Source of the DNA: Gnomoniopsis sp. IMI 355080
Lineage: Eukaryota > Ascomycota > Sordariomycetes > Diaporthales > Gnomoniaceae
Direction: 5' to 3'
DNA length: 28,021 nucleotides
Assembly: GCA_027946555.1 (NCBI GenBank)
Contig: JAPEVC010000333.1
Location: 1-28,021 of the forward strand
Part shown: in pieces, positions 1 through 10,267 of the stretch
Layout: every line of letters begins with the position of its first letter
Numbering within the stretch: position 1 is the first letter of the stretch
Program-made: the position numbers and the translations under genes
Notes under the pieces: model-generated
What the model was told of the DNA's origin: nothing
The model's database searches: none
The model's input: the letters and a program-made list of their open reading frames with translations, nothing else

Positions 1-180
1 TATAAAGCGCTAGCGTATCGCTAATACCTAGCCTATTCCCCGCTTCTGCTTTATTAAGGATTCTTACTCCTATAAGAATCAGCTTCTATACTATTAGAGA
101 GCTGATATCAATACTATCATTACCACCCTTATTAGTGATCTCTGCCTGACTGCAGTACTGATCCCTCGGCGTCTCTAACA
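1..180. repeat. 180-bp direct repeat, left copy (retroelement gag 5' region)
   Basis: This stretch aligns without gaps to 26963-27142. I count 13 differences in 180 positions, and all are transitions (C/T or A/G), which is the expected RIP footprint. In the right copy the same sequence runs on into a recognisable retrotransposon gag frame, so this is probably the matching part of a second copy. It is cut off at 180, exactly where a terminal inverted repeat begins. The window starts at the first base of the repeat, which may reflect a contig edge. Confidence 0.85.
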
Positions 181-211
181 CTAGTGCAGCCCTTCCTGAT
201 TCCACTGTAAC
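181..211 (+). repeat. Terminal inverted repeat, left
   Basis: The sequence starting CTAGTGCAGCCCTTCCTGAT is the reverse complement of 26929-26959, with 30 of 31 positions matching. It directly follows CA at 179-180, where the other repeat copy has TA, the target dinucleotide of Tc1/mariner-pogo elements. It is most simply the 3' end of the minus-strand transposon that follows. The right-hand counterpart is 26.7 kb away. Confidence 0.75.
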
Positions 212-592
212 ATTTAATATCTCTTAAATATTCCTTTATTATAGTTTAAATAAATAATATTCTTATAAGAAATAGGATATTTATATATATAAACTTAATT
301 AAATTAAAGAGTAAATACTTATTTAATATATTATTAAATAAGATATTAGAGAATTTTCCTTAAAACTCTTTAATATAAAAGATATAATTAACGTCTTATT
401 AACTTTATATAATACTAAACTTTTTAATAAGGATTAGATTTAATACTTAATAAATATATAACCTAACTTAAAGATTAAGTTTAATTAGTTTTATAATTAT
501 TAAAAGGCTTTTTATAAAGGTTTAAAAGTTCTTAAGAATTAATTTAAGCTACTTTAAAATATAATAGCTAAATATAATAGCTAGATTTAGGA
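212..592. other. AT-rich RIP-like DNA, decayed transposon 3' part
   Basis: Very AT-rich sequence dominated by TA, TTA and AAT steps, with no coding frame. It lies between the left inverted repeat and the transposase C-terminus. It is therefore most likely the C-terminal coding and 3' part of the same transposon after heavy RIP-type C-to-T mutation. Confidence 0.6.
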
Positions 593-1440
593 TTATAAAT
601 AATAACCTATAACGTGGTTCATCTCGTCACTATATGCACGCTTCAACGGCGATAATAATGCAACATCTAATGATTGGAGTAGATCAGATGAATGCGGTGG
701 CATGCTGATAGAGATAATATTATTTTCCTTGCAGTATTGCTCGAACGCTGCGGACATATAGCTCTCGTGTCCATCTATGATAAGCATCCAGTATTTGCCC
801 TTGGTTCGCTTGATTGTGTGCTTGTTGAAGTGCTCAATCCATTCCAAACCAGTCTCGTTATCTGTCCATCCATTTGGAGTAGGCTTGATAATACAGCTTG
901 GTGGGAAGCCTGACTCTGTTATCCAGTTGGCGAGGTGGTAGGCGCCCTGGACGATCACGAACGGCGGGATGCACCAGCCCTTCGCATTAATACATTTAAT
1001 AACTATTGCCCATTCCCGGTTTCCAGGCTGTATGGATTTAGCCTTTCTATACCGATCAGAACGTGTAACAACTATTAATGCCGTTATTACACCCATCATA
1101 AAGCCAGTCTCGTCAAAGTAATAGAGGTCGTCATCTGTGATCCCATACTTGGCCATTATGTTGCGGAGTAGCTGGAACCAGGTACTGGTAACCTCCGGAT
1201 CTTCGCAGAGGGCCCTCTGGTAGTCATATGGCCGATTGAACTTTGGTTTTCAGGCTTGGTTGTGTATCCACGAAGCGCCGTGCCCAATGCTTGCCAACAG
1301 GCTTGCCATCACGCGATGCCAGCAGGAGGTTAGCCATATCTTCCACACCAGAAAGCCGCATTGGGAATCCTCGTGCATCTTGCTCAATGATATTGTCAGA
1401 TTATAGGTGCCTCAGGCATCAGGACCAATTTCAGGTCATT
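593..1440 (-). pseudogene. Decayed pogo/Fot-type (Tc1/mariner) transposase
   Basis: An open 187-codon stretch (1156 down to 593) carries a DDE-type transposase core. The first catalytic Asp is in FDETGFMMG, the second in IIDGHESYMS and the third in LLQSLDVALLSPLKRAY, in the order and spacing of the pogo/Fot DDD family. Upstream on the minus strand (about 1238-1440) a second frame contains an HTH/CENP-B-like stretch (RGFPMRLSGVEDMANLLLAS, then PVGKHWARRFV). The two frames are joined across a one-base shift near 1237, and the N-terminus has a stop near 1400. The C-terminus runs into AT-rich RIP-like DNA. Homologues encode about 500 aa; here no intact protein is possible. The left inverted repeat at 181 would be its 3' end. 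No matching 5' inverted repeat was seen before the copia gag at 1632, so the element looks truncated. Family assignment is firm; exact ends are not. Confidence 0.85.
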
Positions 1441-1631
1441 ACCACAGGGGTCCCACTAGACAGAACTTCGACAGAATAAAGACAATCAATTATTAAGTTC
1501 CTGAGAAGAATTATTATTAAGACGACTGTCCTCCGGGTCAAATTGCCCAAATATTTTAGGAGTAACAATCTGACAATTAAGAGTCTCACTGCCTCAAGCC
1601 GATTACAAAACCGCTTGAGAAATCAATCAAG

Positions 1632-2838
1632 ATGTCCGAACTCTCGAGCCTTAAGATCTATAACGCCACCTTGGCGAAGCCCGAAGACTGGGACAAATGG
1701 GACCACGAATTCAAACTTCAGGTCGAAGCCCATAATTTGGGACGTCACGTATTCGAAAATCGACCTCTCCTTCGAAGCTCCACGATGCCCGATATCAGCA
1801 AGAAAAAGTATACGAAACGAGCCGATCGAAACGCGCGATCCCAAACCCTCGACAATGAAGACGAGAACGATGACAACCTTCAAGAGAAGCCCAATGGCGA
1901 AATGTGGACAACCAGCGATCTCACCGACGCTGGTGAAAAGCTCTTCAACAAGGATTTCATGTGGTACCAACAAATCGAGAAAGTGCACGCTACCGAACAC
2001 TCTTCGGTCGAGAAGCTCACTAAATGGATCCTACAAACGGTCTCTCCCGACTACAAATACACCTGTTGCCCTTTCTGTAGCAATATACGCACCTAGCACC
2101 AAAACCTCGAGTCCCGATGCGGAAAGTCCAACTACAATGGAAAGATGAGTGCTCGGGCTACCTGCCTGGATGCACCAAAACCTCCCACAAGAAACACTAA
2201 ATATGCAAAGACCTGGCTGAAATGGATCAACCGGTGGGAAACAGTGATGGCTGAAGCCATTTAAAAGAAACTGCCTGAGGCGATGGATACTTCCGCCTGG
2301 GTGACAGATCTCCTTCGAGCAAACAAGGAAATAGACCCAGTATGGCCAACGTCGTACCAAATGTACAGACAAGAGAAAATTGCAGATGGGAGGCTTCGAT
2401 TCCGTGACGCAGGGAACGACTTCCGTTAGCAGCTTGTGGCCTATCACTCCCAGAAATTTGGTAGAGTTCAAAAAGGGGCATTCAACACAACGCACCATGG
2501 GCATTCACCTGCTCATAGCGACGATGATGAGGACGCTCATCTAGCTGAAGATCGAGGAGTACCGCGACGGAAAGGTGCTGCTGGACAACATGAGAGAAGG
2601 GGTGGAAACAAGCGTACCCGTCAAGGAGAACAAGAAAATCCTGACGGAGAGTGCCCTGCCTGCAATCTTCCTCATGCCCTTGCAAAATGCTTCTATGTAT
2701 TTCCCGAGAAGGCCTATGCTAAGTTCAAGCCTCGGGATCATATTGAAGAAAAGGTGCGAAAAGCCCTAGAAGAAGATGCTGACCTTCAATCAAAAGTCAG
2801 AGCCCGTCAAAGAGCTCAAAGATCCAAAACCAACCGAC
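1632..2838 (+). pseudogene. Ty1/copia-type retrotransposon gag, three nonsense codons
   Basis: A single reading frame of about 400 codons opens with ATG at 1632 and is interrupted only by stops at 2094-2096 (TAG), 2262-2264 (TAA) and 2427-2429 (TAG). The N-terminus (LAKPEDWDKWDHEFKLQVEA) is typical of fungal copia gag, followed by SPDYKYTCCPF, a TWLKWINRWE segment and a C-terminal zinc-knuckle-like CPACNLPHALAKC (C-x2-C-x3-H-x4-C) at about 2656-2694. The stops replace codons one transition away (TGG/CAG to TAG, CAA to TAA), consistent with RIP. No protease, integrase or reverse transcriptase follows: from about 2840 the sequence is the FAD oxidase. No LTR was recognised. Decayed gag-only remnant of a fungal transposon. 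Confidence 0.85.
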
Positions 2839-2849
2839 CAGACACACAT

Positions 2850-3633
2850 CATGATTGGTGCTGGTTACAGTGCTGTCTTCGCCCAGGTCAGCGACATTAT
2901 GGGTATGAATCAGGTGTATTATACCAAGGAAGTTGAAAACCCGCCGGTCCTTGAACCTTACATCAATATGCAGCCTCAGCTCGATCAGATGAGATCCGTC
3001 CGCATGCTGAATCTTGTGGATGCAGCAAAGGAACAGACAGCCCATGGATCCTCAACCTCTAGGTAAGAAAGTAGTCACTCTTCTTAAATCTCCTATTTAT
3101 GCTCATACTCTATCAAGCCTTTTGAGACTAACTCGTCGATTTCCTACAGAGTGTCCTATAAAAACACCACCGTGAAGGCCGACGTTCCCACCTTGATGGC
3201 AGCATATGAAATCTATGTAAACTCACTCGGACCTCTGAAAGCTGCCGAAGGCCTCACCACATCGTTCACACTCCAAGCTTATCCCAAGTCTCTCCTCGAG
3301 AAGACAGCGGCTGCAGGCGGAAACTCGCTGGGAATCGACCCCCAAGACGGACCACTCATGTCGATCTTGATCTTAACCTTCTGGCAGAACAAAGAAGATG
3401 ACGATAAGATTCATTCGACATTCAAGGGCGTCATCGAAGCTATTGATATAGAAGCAGCGACGAGGGGGACGACAGTCCCATACAAGTACATGAACTACGC
3501 CGCGCCTTTCCAAGATCCCATTGGATCGTATGGCAAGGAGAATAAGGCCAGGCTACAGGCAATGAGTAAGAAATATGATCCTGAGGGTTTGTTCCAGAAG
3601 GTTGTTCCAGGAGGCTGGAAGTTGTTCGACTGA
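2850..3633 (+). pseudogene. 5'-truncated FAD-linked (berberine-bridge-type) oxidase
   Basis: This is the C-terminal part of a fungal FAD-binding PCMH/BBE-type oxidoreductase. Exon a (about 2850-3062) reads GYSAVFAQVSDIMGMNQVYY..VENPPVLEPY, the stretch that precedes the BBE region. Intron 3063-3149 (GTAAGA..CTACAG, branch CTAAC) joins in frame to exon b (3150-3633), ending with MNYAAPFQDPIGSYG, KARLQAMSKKYDPEGLFQKVVPGGWKLFD and a TGA stop. The ending YDPxGLFQ..VPGGWKLF is characteristic of the family. About 230 residues are present; family members have about 450-550, so the N-terminal FAD-anchoring domain is missing. Upstream, copia gag abuts it directly in another frame, so insertion or recombination replaced the 5' half. 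Such enzymes commonly oxidise alcohols or amines in secondary metabolism. The fragment should be non-functional. Confidence 0.85.
3063..3149 (+). other. Intron in BBE-type oxidase fragment
   Basis: GTAAGA donor, CTAAC branch-like site near 3128-3132 and TTTCCTACAG acceptor. Removal joins AG|A to give in-frame ..STSRVSYKN... The intron is 87 bp. Confidence 0.85.
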
Positions 3634-4949
3634 AAATAGATGTAAACATGTTTTCATTCTATTAGCTACAGTGCGATCCGCTAGTTTAGGAGTATTCTGT
3701 GGAATGCGGCCAATCATAGGTCACGGCCTGATTAGCTAATAGGGATCTGAGTGCATTGTGCCCTCTGATTCTGTACGGAAGGACTTCCTCCTCCCAACAC
3801 ATATACAACTATTCAACGTCTATTGACTTATACTGCTTTTGCTGTTCGTCTTGAACGATCGTAACCTAGGTCCAATCAATATATTCACTTATTCATTCAA
3901 TTTCTTATTTCATTATCGATATAATTTATCTCCCTGGCTATTACAGTATTGAAATCAATAGATCTATTAGCGGCCTTTTACATCTTGATATAAGCTTCAC
4001 TTAGGTCATACTTCCTAATGAATATATATAATATACTGCATGCTGGAAATATTCCGGACTGCCGTCCTGTTTCCCTATAACTTCATCCGCCTAGCTTCCT
4101 AGTTGGCATCGTGATAATTGTTGCATCTACAACTGTTGGCTCCTGCAGGACGCCCTCAATCTTCCATATGCTATTATGCGCCTGCAGATCTCCGACGGCA
4201 GAGAGCCCTCTTTTAAACCTGCTAGTTTACCCTTCAGCTGTTCTACACCCTTGGGGCTTATATCAAGGGGGCATCACTAAACTCGGCTCTTAAGCAAGAA
4301 CTGTAAGCAACCCAGCCACTCCCGAGTTGGTACGGCGCTGTACCTGGGTAGATAGTGATGAAGTATAGGTTAGTTGAACGGGCAAAGCTAGATACCCAGG
4401 TTCCCTGTTCTGGGCGGCAAACTGTCACCTATCCACCCGTCTAGTGAATCAAGCTCCCCGCCGAGTGGGGCGCGATCTCCACACAAATATCTGTTGAGCT
4501 AGAATGTTCACTAATTTTGGTTAGAAACTGAGCGTTCTATTGGAAGTCCATCCGATGCGCTTATTAAGCAGCTAGCAAAAGGTGATGCAATCATATTAAT
4601 CAGCGGCGCAAGCATTTCGTAGGGCACAATGTCCTTGTCATTGCCAGCTACCTGTCTGAGAAAATCAAGACAATTAAGATGCTTACTAGCCCGTAGAGGG
4701 AGCAGGGGCTATAGCCTTGCCTGTCCTTTTCACTGTCGGTATCTCCCGTGATATTACAAGCCCGTTATTCTGCGTTAGGTGTGGCTATTGCTGTTGGTCG
4801 GGCAGATTATACGATTGCCTTCGGCATCTTCAAGCGTTGCTGGGCGGGGCTCTTATACCCATGTCAACCTGCCTGCAATATAAGCACACAGGGCCCAAGT
4901 CCTGCGACAGCTGCGCCTCTCTAATAGCAACCAACAGCAATTGGTACAG
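3634..4949. other. Intergenic, no supported gene
   Basis: This follows the oxidase stop and shows no coding frame with family character; the longest open stretches (about 60-80 codons) have no recognisable motif. Composition alternates between AT-rich and average, suggesting old decayed repeats. Confidence 0.5.
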
Positions 4950-5491
4950 GCGGGAGGCCTTCTAATCCTAGCTACGTTGAGACTGCCGAGGTACACTAAC
5001 CGGAAATTTATCTGTCCCCACCCCCTGATCTACACCAAAACTCTATATCTTTTCTTATATAAATTAACTCCAACGCTTTATATAATTAAATAGATCGAGT
5101 TATAATCTATTCTTTACAATAATAAAATTAATTTATACTCTATTTCTTAAATTTTCAAGGTTGCTATTAATTAAGATTATAAACCTAGAAAAAGAGAGAT
5201 CTTATCTTATAGTGGGTATTAGCGGCTTTATAGCGGCTTTAAATTTCTAGAACCGCAGACTACTAATTTAAACTCGAATAACAACTAAACAAGACTATAA
5301 ATTAGATTTCTAAAAAGACAATTCTTATTTAATAATAAATCTCATAAATATATATAAAAATTAAATACCTTTGTTATATAATATTATTTAGATATAAAGG
5401 TTTGGAAGTGGTGAGTTTTGGTGCAAATCGGGCTATAGGGACAGATAAATGTCCACTTGCCGTACCTAGGAATACGCGGGAGGCCTTCTAA
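4950..5491. mobile_element. Element-like block flanked by 16-bp direct repeats
   Basis: GCGGGAGGCCTTCTAA occurs at 4950-4965 and again, identically, at 5476-5491. Just inside, the left arm (..TTTATCTGTCCCCACCC..CTACACCAAAACTC) is matched in inverted orientation by the right arm. The reverse complement of about 5405-5470 reads ..ATTTATCTGTCCCTATAGC..TTGCACCAAAACTC. The core (5040-5400) is strongly AT-rich and non-coding. This looks like a small non-autonomous inverted-repeat element with a long flanking duplication. The arms are diverged and the class is unknown. Confidence 0.5.
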
Positions 5492-5656
5492 AATTTTATA
5501 ATAATCGAGATACTTGCGGGGTCCTTTAGTATTAAAACGTCTTTCTCAATCATTAACCAGACTGAGATATTCCTTGTTTATCTTCTACCATGTATTAAGC
5601 CTTTCCTTTTAGTTCTATACTATCTCTCTTTACACGAACAAGCCCACTCCTCTATC
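5492..5656. other. Short non-coding stretch
   Basis: AT-leaning sequence with no gene seen, between the element-like block and the relic frame. Confidence 0.4.
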
Positions 5657-5905
5657 ATGGCCTCTGCATGAGGGCAACGCATCGACGCTTACTGCAAAAC
5701 TATCTAGGGAGCTAATCGAGATTTTAACATCGAAGAAAAGGATATTGGCGACGGCTTATACATGATATTTGTCCGAGAGGACCGAGGCACTAGTTTGGGC
5801 AACGTGTTGACTACTGCGGCTTTGATCCAGCGACGGGGTCGCGCTTAAGTAAAGCTAGAAAAACATCTGGCTAGGCTGGCTCACGCGGTGGGGACGAAGG
5901 GTTAA
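5657..5905 (+). pseudogene. Relic reading frame of unknown family, RIP-type stops
   Basis: From ATG at 5657 one frame runs 82 codons to TAA at 5903-5905, with stops at 5669 (TGA), 5705 (TAG) and 5846 (TAA). Between them the translation looks protein-like: GQRIDAYCKTI, then NRDFNIEEKDIGDGLYMIFV and LGNVLTTAALIQRRGRA. All three internal stops are one C-to-T or G-to-A change from CGA, CAG/TGG and CAA, as RIP would make. I do not recognise the family; it may be a repeated fungal gene or transposon part. The evidence is composition and frame continuity only. Confidence 0.4.
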
Positions 5906-6472
5906 CTACACAATAAAATAAGTTAGAAAGTTTTATTTAGTATGAGTGGAAGTTATCGGTTTGTTTGCATGGGCATACTTCAGCTATTGAACCGAAGGCT
6001 TATATTTACTTGACTATGCATTGCGTATCAGCGTTAGGTATTTGCGAGGTTCACGGACAAATCTGAAAGTAACTGACTATTGGACAGCCCGTCTGCTTCT
6101 GTGACACGGTGAGGTTGTTGGCCTTCGGTCGTGCATAAGCGAGGTAGGGCCAACTGTTCCCAACCACGTTTATCCACTTTGCACGGTACAGTACACGATA
6201 CACCTGTCTGAATACAGTACACGTGTATTTAGGGCTCTGTACAGTACGGGCAACAACCCTAGTGGGGACAAGTGATCAATCGCGATAACAACAGATATGT
6301 GGCACAATGTCGACGGTGCGAGCTTGGAAAAACTCCCCTGCATGGTGTTGACCGGGGGAAAGAACAGCCTTCTACGTACCACACGCTGCAACGTGCTAGC
6401 TCAAAAATTGAACTGCGAGCCGAGAATCTCATCCGCGGGCTCTATCAGAACTACACAAAACCGACCACCACA
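5906..6472. promoter_or_regulatory. Upstream region of HET gene with repeated TACAGTACACG motif
   Basis: GTACAGTAC occurs at 6186-6194 and 6239-6247, and TACAGTACACG at 6187-6197 and 6213-6223, the latter forming the palindrome-like ACACGTGT. The cluster lies about 230-290 bp before the chosen ATG. It could bind a regulator, but this is inference. No other gene is seen in the interval. Confidence 0.3.
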
Positions 6473-7799
6473 ATGACGACTGCGTTCAAATATGCTCCAC
6501 TTCCAACAGAAACTTCGATACGCCTCCTCCGTATCCACCGCGTACGCAATGGCGTCCTGCCTGGATTGTGTGCCTATCCTCAAATACACTGCTCGTTATA
6601 CGTCGTGGATCTATCTTTGGAAGGTGTACCTGCCTACGAAGCGCTGTCGTATACTTGGGACAGTCCCGAGACAGAGAACCAGAAACGCGGAAACGACAAC
6701 TGGAAGGACCCCTATGGACCACTCGGAATATGGCCTATAGTGATCCGAAACTTTGCTACGGGCGAACAGTGTTTGGCCTACGTACGGAAGAATCTCTTCG
6801 ATGCGCTAGTCCACCTTCAGAGCCTGAGAAGTGTGGACGGGAAACTTGATCAGTTCAGCAAGACCATATTGCACAACGCAGCCGAGGATGGTGACGTTGA
6901 TGCGGTGAGATCCGTGCTCGAGGAGGGCGCAAGTTGTGGTGCCCGGGACATCTTTGGTGAGACACCCCTTCATTATGCTGCCGAGAATGGTCACTATGAA
7001 GTCGTCAAGCTCCTAGTTGCGGCAGGTGCCGACATGAGTATCTATGACAAGGCAGGCCGGTTGCCCGTGCAATGTTGCGTACAACGAAAGCGTGGCGACT
7101 GGGAGAAGACGGCTCGATTCCTGCGCGAGACGGAGTTCCGCCGAAAAGAGCTCCGTAGCGTGAAGAGGGGCGACCTAAACCTTGAGGCCAGAAGTACTCC
7201 TTTGCTCAAGACGCCCCTGATCCAGGCATCTGAGGACGGCGACTTGGCACGTGTCCAGAAACTGATCCGTCGTGGCGCCAATCTTTCGGCACAGGCAAAA
7301 TTCGGCAAAACTGGGCTCCACCACGCCGCTGGTAATGGCCATTACGATATCGTGAAGGAGTTGGTGCGTGCAGGGGCCGACTTGAACATTCTGGACGTTG
7401 AGAAGAGGACACCACTTGTGTGCTGCCAGCAGATGAAGAAAGGCCAATGGGAAGTAATTGCAAGGTTCCTGCAAGATCGAACATTTCGCCAAGAAGAATT
7501 GAGCCATTTGGCCTCCATTGGGCCAGGCGAGTCTGATGCAGATCTAGGAGGCGTTGCCAGTGGTCTTTTCTGGATTGATGCAATATGCATTAACCAGGCA
7601 GACCTCAGGGAACGTAGCGCCCAGGTACGAATCATGCCTCAAATCTATAGCAGAGCCGACTGTGTCATTGTGTGGTTAGGAGACGATAGCCAGATGCTTT
7701 TCCGTCTCCTTCGAAATGTGTGGGTAGGGCCAGATCTCAAGGATATCATCAGTCGCGTAAACAGAAAAGCAAAAAAACTGAAAAAGTTAGAAAAACAAT

Positions 7800-7855
7800 G
7801 TGAGTTATAATCTGCATCTTGTCGAGTGAATGACGCTGACGTCTGGAATACTCAG
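7800..7855 (+). other. HET gene intron 1
   Basis: GTGAGT donor, CTGAC branch-like site about 7835-7840 and CTCAG acceptor. It is 56 bp. Phase 1 joins CAA T|GG and keeps frame into exon 2. Confidence 0.7.
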
Positions 7856-8296
7856 GGTCAAGGTCTATGAATGCGTTCCTTGAAGACAAACTTCTGGATT
7901 GGGTGATGCCTGATGGTGGGATCTTTACTATCAACGAACTCAGGCTTATTCTCGGCTCCTTTCTGTGATCGTGGTTTACCCGGGTGTGGTGTATTCAGGA
8001 ATTATGCTTGGCCAGCAAGATCAGGATGTTCCTAGGCAAAACGGAGCTTGATTGGCGCGAAGTTCTAAAGTTTCTTTGTCTCCTAGCCCACTTGGGTTTC
8101 TTCCGAGGCTCCAGTCTTTGGAAAATGGATAAGGGATGGACGATGCAAGATGGCAAAGGCGGCGACGGAAGCGAGGCTTGGAGACTTGCCGAGATACGAT
8201 TGCGAACTACGAATGATTCAGACGAGTGGGATATTATTGATCCAATTTTGCATACGGAGCACTGCAAAACCCCTCATGTCCGAAGGGCAGAGCGAT

Positions 8297-8504
8297 GTGA
8301 GTTGTCTCTCTTCAAGTCCCAACAAGTCACTCCCTGGCCAATGTGGGGACCCGCATTCGTTGGTAAATGTAACGAGTGCGAATCCCATTCAACTGGATGA
8401 GAGGAGAAGGGGGGAGGGGAAGACCTTAGGGGAGCCAGCGGATCTGTGCCTGGTTATACCGGCTGAGTCCCTCTAGCCAAATGCTGGACTAATTCATCAT
8501 CTAG
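8297..8504 (+). other. HET gene intron 2
   Basis: GTGAGT donor, GACTAATTC branch-like site near 8488 and ATCTAG acceptor. It is 208 bp. Phase 1 joins T|TA and leads straight into the LPLLIAATWSFESKDPRDKIYA block. Confidence 0.7.
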
Positions 8505-10267
8505 TATGCTTGCCACTGTTAATCGCGGCGACATGGTCATTCGAGAGCAAGGACCCGAGGGACAAGATATACGCCATTCTAAGTCTTGCCGCACCTCTGC
8601 CGCCGGAGGACCAGATTGCGATAGATTACACGTCTCCCATCGAGGGTTTGTACACACAGGTTGCGCATATCTTCCTTCGCGGCTCAGGAAGAGACTCCAT
8701 GTATGTCCGAGAAAATGCCCTTGCTGGTATTCTTGAGCCTTTGGAGGGCCTGTCATTTGTGCAAGACCCGTACTACAGCGGACAGCAAGCCAAAATGCCG
8801 GGACTCCCCACGTGGGCACCTGACTTCAGCGTTCCACTTACTACAGATCGTATTTGGCGACGGGCTTTTGGAGCTGCCAAGGCTCTTGAGCCTGATTTCG
8901 GCCCTGAAGACCGTCGAGAGATGCTATATGTCCTCGGACTTGAGGTAGATATTGTTGATATGGTGGAGCCCGGCTGGGCAGATCTAGATCCTGATGATAT
9001 GCCACCGGACCTCGAGGTTGACATAGGGTCATGGATGGATCTTCTCGATACTCTGACTCCTAGCAATGACGAGAGTCCTGTGCAAATGCTATTCAGGACA
9101 CTTTGCTTAGACAAACTCTGGAAAGACTGCGATCAGGAGACGAGGAATCGAAATATGGCTTCCTTTCGCGAGTTTCTCGCTTGGGAATTAGCTTGCCACA
9201 TAAGGGACAACCTCAGAGAGATTCGCGAAGAAGAAGAAAGGGTAAAAAAAGACAAAGAAGGCCACCAAATGGATGACGCAGGAGATGAGGCTGACGTCTT
9301 GCAACCTGACGAGGAGTCATCCGGAGCTAGCGACGATACTGATTCAACTTCCGGCGATACCGATTTAAGCGTGTCATCACATACATGTGATGGTTGTGAG
9401 AAACCCATCGTGGCTGGAGATTGGACCTGCGCGGACTGCGACGATTTCGACTATTGCTGGCAGTGCTTCCGCAGCGCGAAAGCTACCCATGAACCTAGCC
9501 ATAACTTTATCCGCAAACAAACTGGCCTTTTTGAGCAGTCTGATCTGTCGCAGGAACAAGCGTTGAACCATTTGGCCAATTTGTTTCAGTCTCATAGTGC
9601 TGGATCGAAGCAATCACTTCTTTCACACCACAGCGTCCAACAAAGCCTTCATAGGCTGAGCAGATGGTTCAGCCACGGCGGACAGGTGGCGGATGATGAC
9701 TCCAAGTCCATGAATCCCAGGTCAATGGACGAGGAATGTACGCCAAGCACACCAACCGAGGACAAGAACGACAAGGGCGATACCAAAATTAGAGTCGAAG
9801 GCCTTAAGTCGTCTCTATCGAATACTCTCAATCACCAGAGGAGCCTCGAATCGGCTACAGGGTCACATAAACAGAGGTTTCTCCCCTCCGATGACGAGAT
9901 TCCACCTCAAGAGAAGCTAACCTCCACGTGGGATTGGTGCAAGTATCATGGCGATCCAGGGGCATGCAAAACACTTGATAATGAAGCTAGCTTCCGCTTC
10001 CAGATGGTAAGGGTCTACCGCAAGCGTTGTCTCTTCCGAACTAAAGCGGGGCGGCTCGGTCTCGGTCCTCAATCCGTAAAGCCTGGAGACACTATTCATC
10101 TGCTGGCGGGTGCTAGAACGCCATACATCTTACGAAGGAGGGATGGCGTTGACAAGATGATCGACTCTTTCAGGTTTTTAGGCGAGGCATATGTCCACGG
10201 AATCATGTATGGAGAACTGGCATCCGGACTGACCAAGGATGGGTTTACGAGGATCCGACTTGAATAG

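Larger units (their letters stand above)
6473..10267 (+). pseudogene. HET-domain protein with internal ankyrin block and ZZ finger; one in-frame TGA
   Basis: Model: exons 6473-7799, 7856-8296 and 8505-10267, together 1177 codons in one frame. ATG 6473 has A at -3 and precedes the usual HET start FKYAPLP..IRLLRI. HET blocks: EALSYTWD (residues 56-63), FWIDAICINQ (366-375) with IYSRADCVIVWLGDD, and SWFTRVWCIQELCLA. Between the first two blocks sit two tandem ankyrin units (about residues 132-343). Exon 3 carries DPRDKIYAILSLA, an acidic and charged linker, a ZZ-type zinc finger (CDGC..CADC..CWQC..H..H, nt about 9385-9510), and the HET-family C-terminus (LFRTKAGRLGLGPQSVKPGD, then FRFLGEAYVHGIMYGE). 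HET proteins trigger incompatibility cell death in fungal non-self recognition. Codon 480 is TGA (7966-7968), just before WFTRVW, where CGA would fit. No splice alternative keeping the motif was found, so the product is probably truncated, unless read through or mis-sequenced. Confidence 0.85.

Noticed and set aside
1543..2148. 201-codon plus-strand ORF overlapping the gag
   Set aside because: Out-of-frame shadow of the copia gag: low complexity in Ser/Thr/Arg, no motif, while the overlapping frame has clear gag homology features.
2031..2504. 157-codon minus-strand ORF
   Set aside because: Antisense shadow of the gag pseudogene with no recognisable family pattern.
4111..4965. Two plus-strand ORFs of 60-82 codons
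   Set aside because: No protein-like composition or motif; consistent with chance in non-coding DNA.
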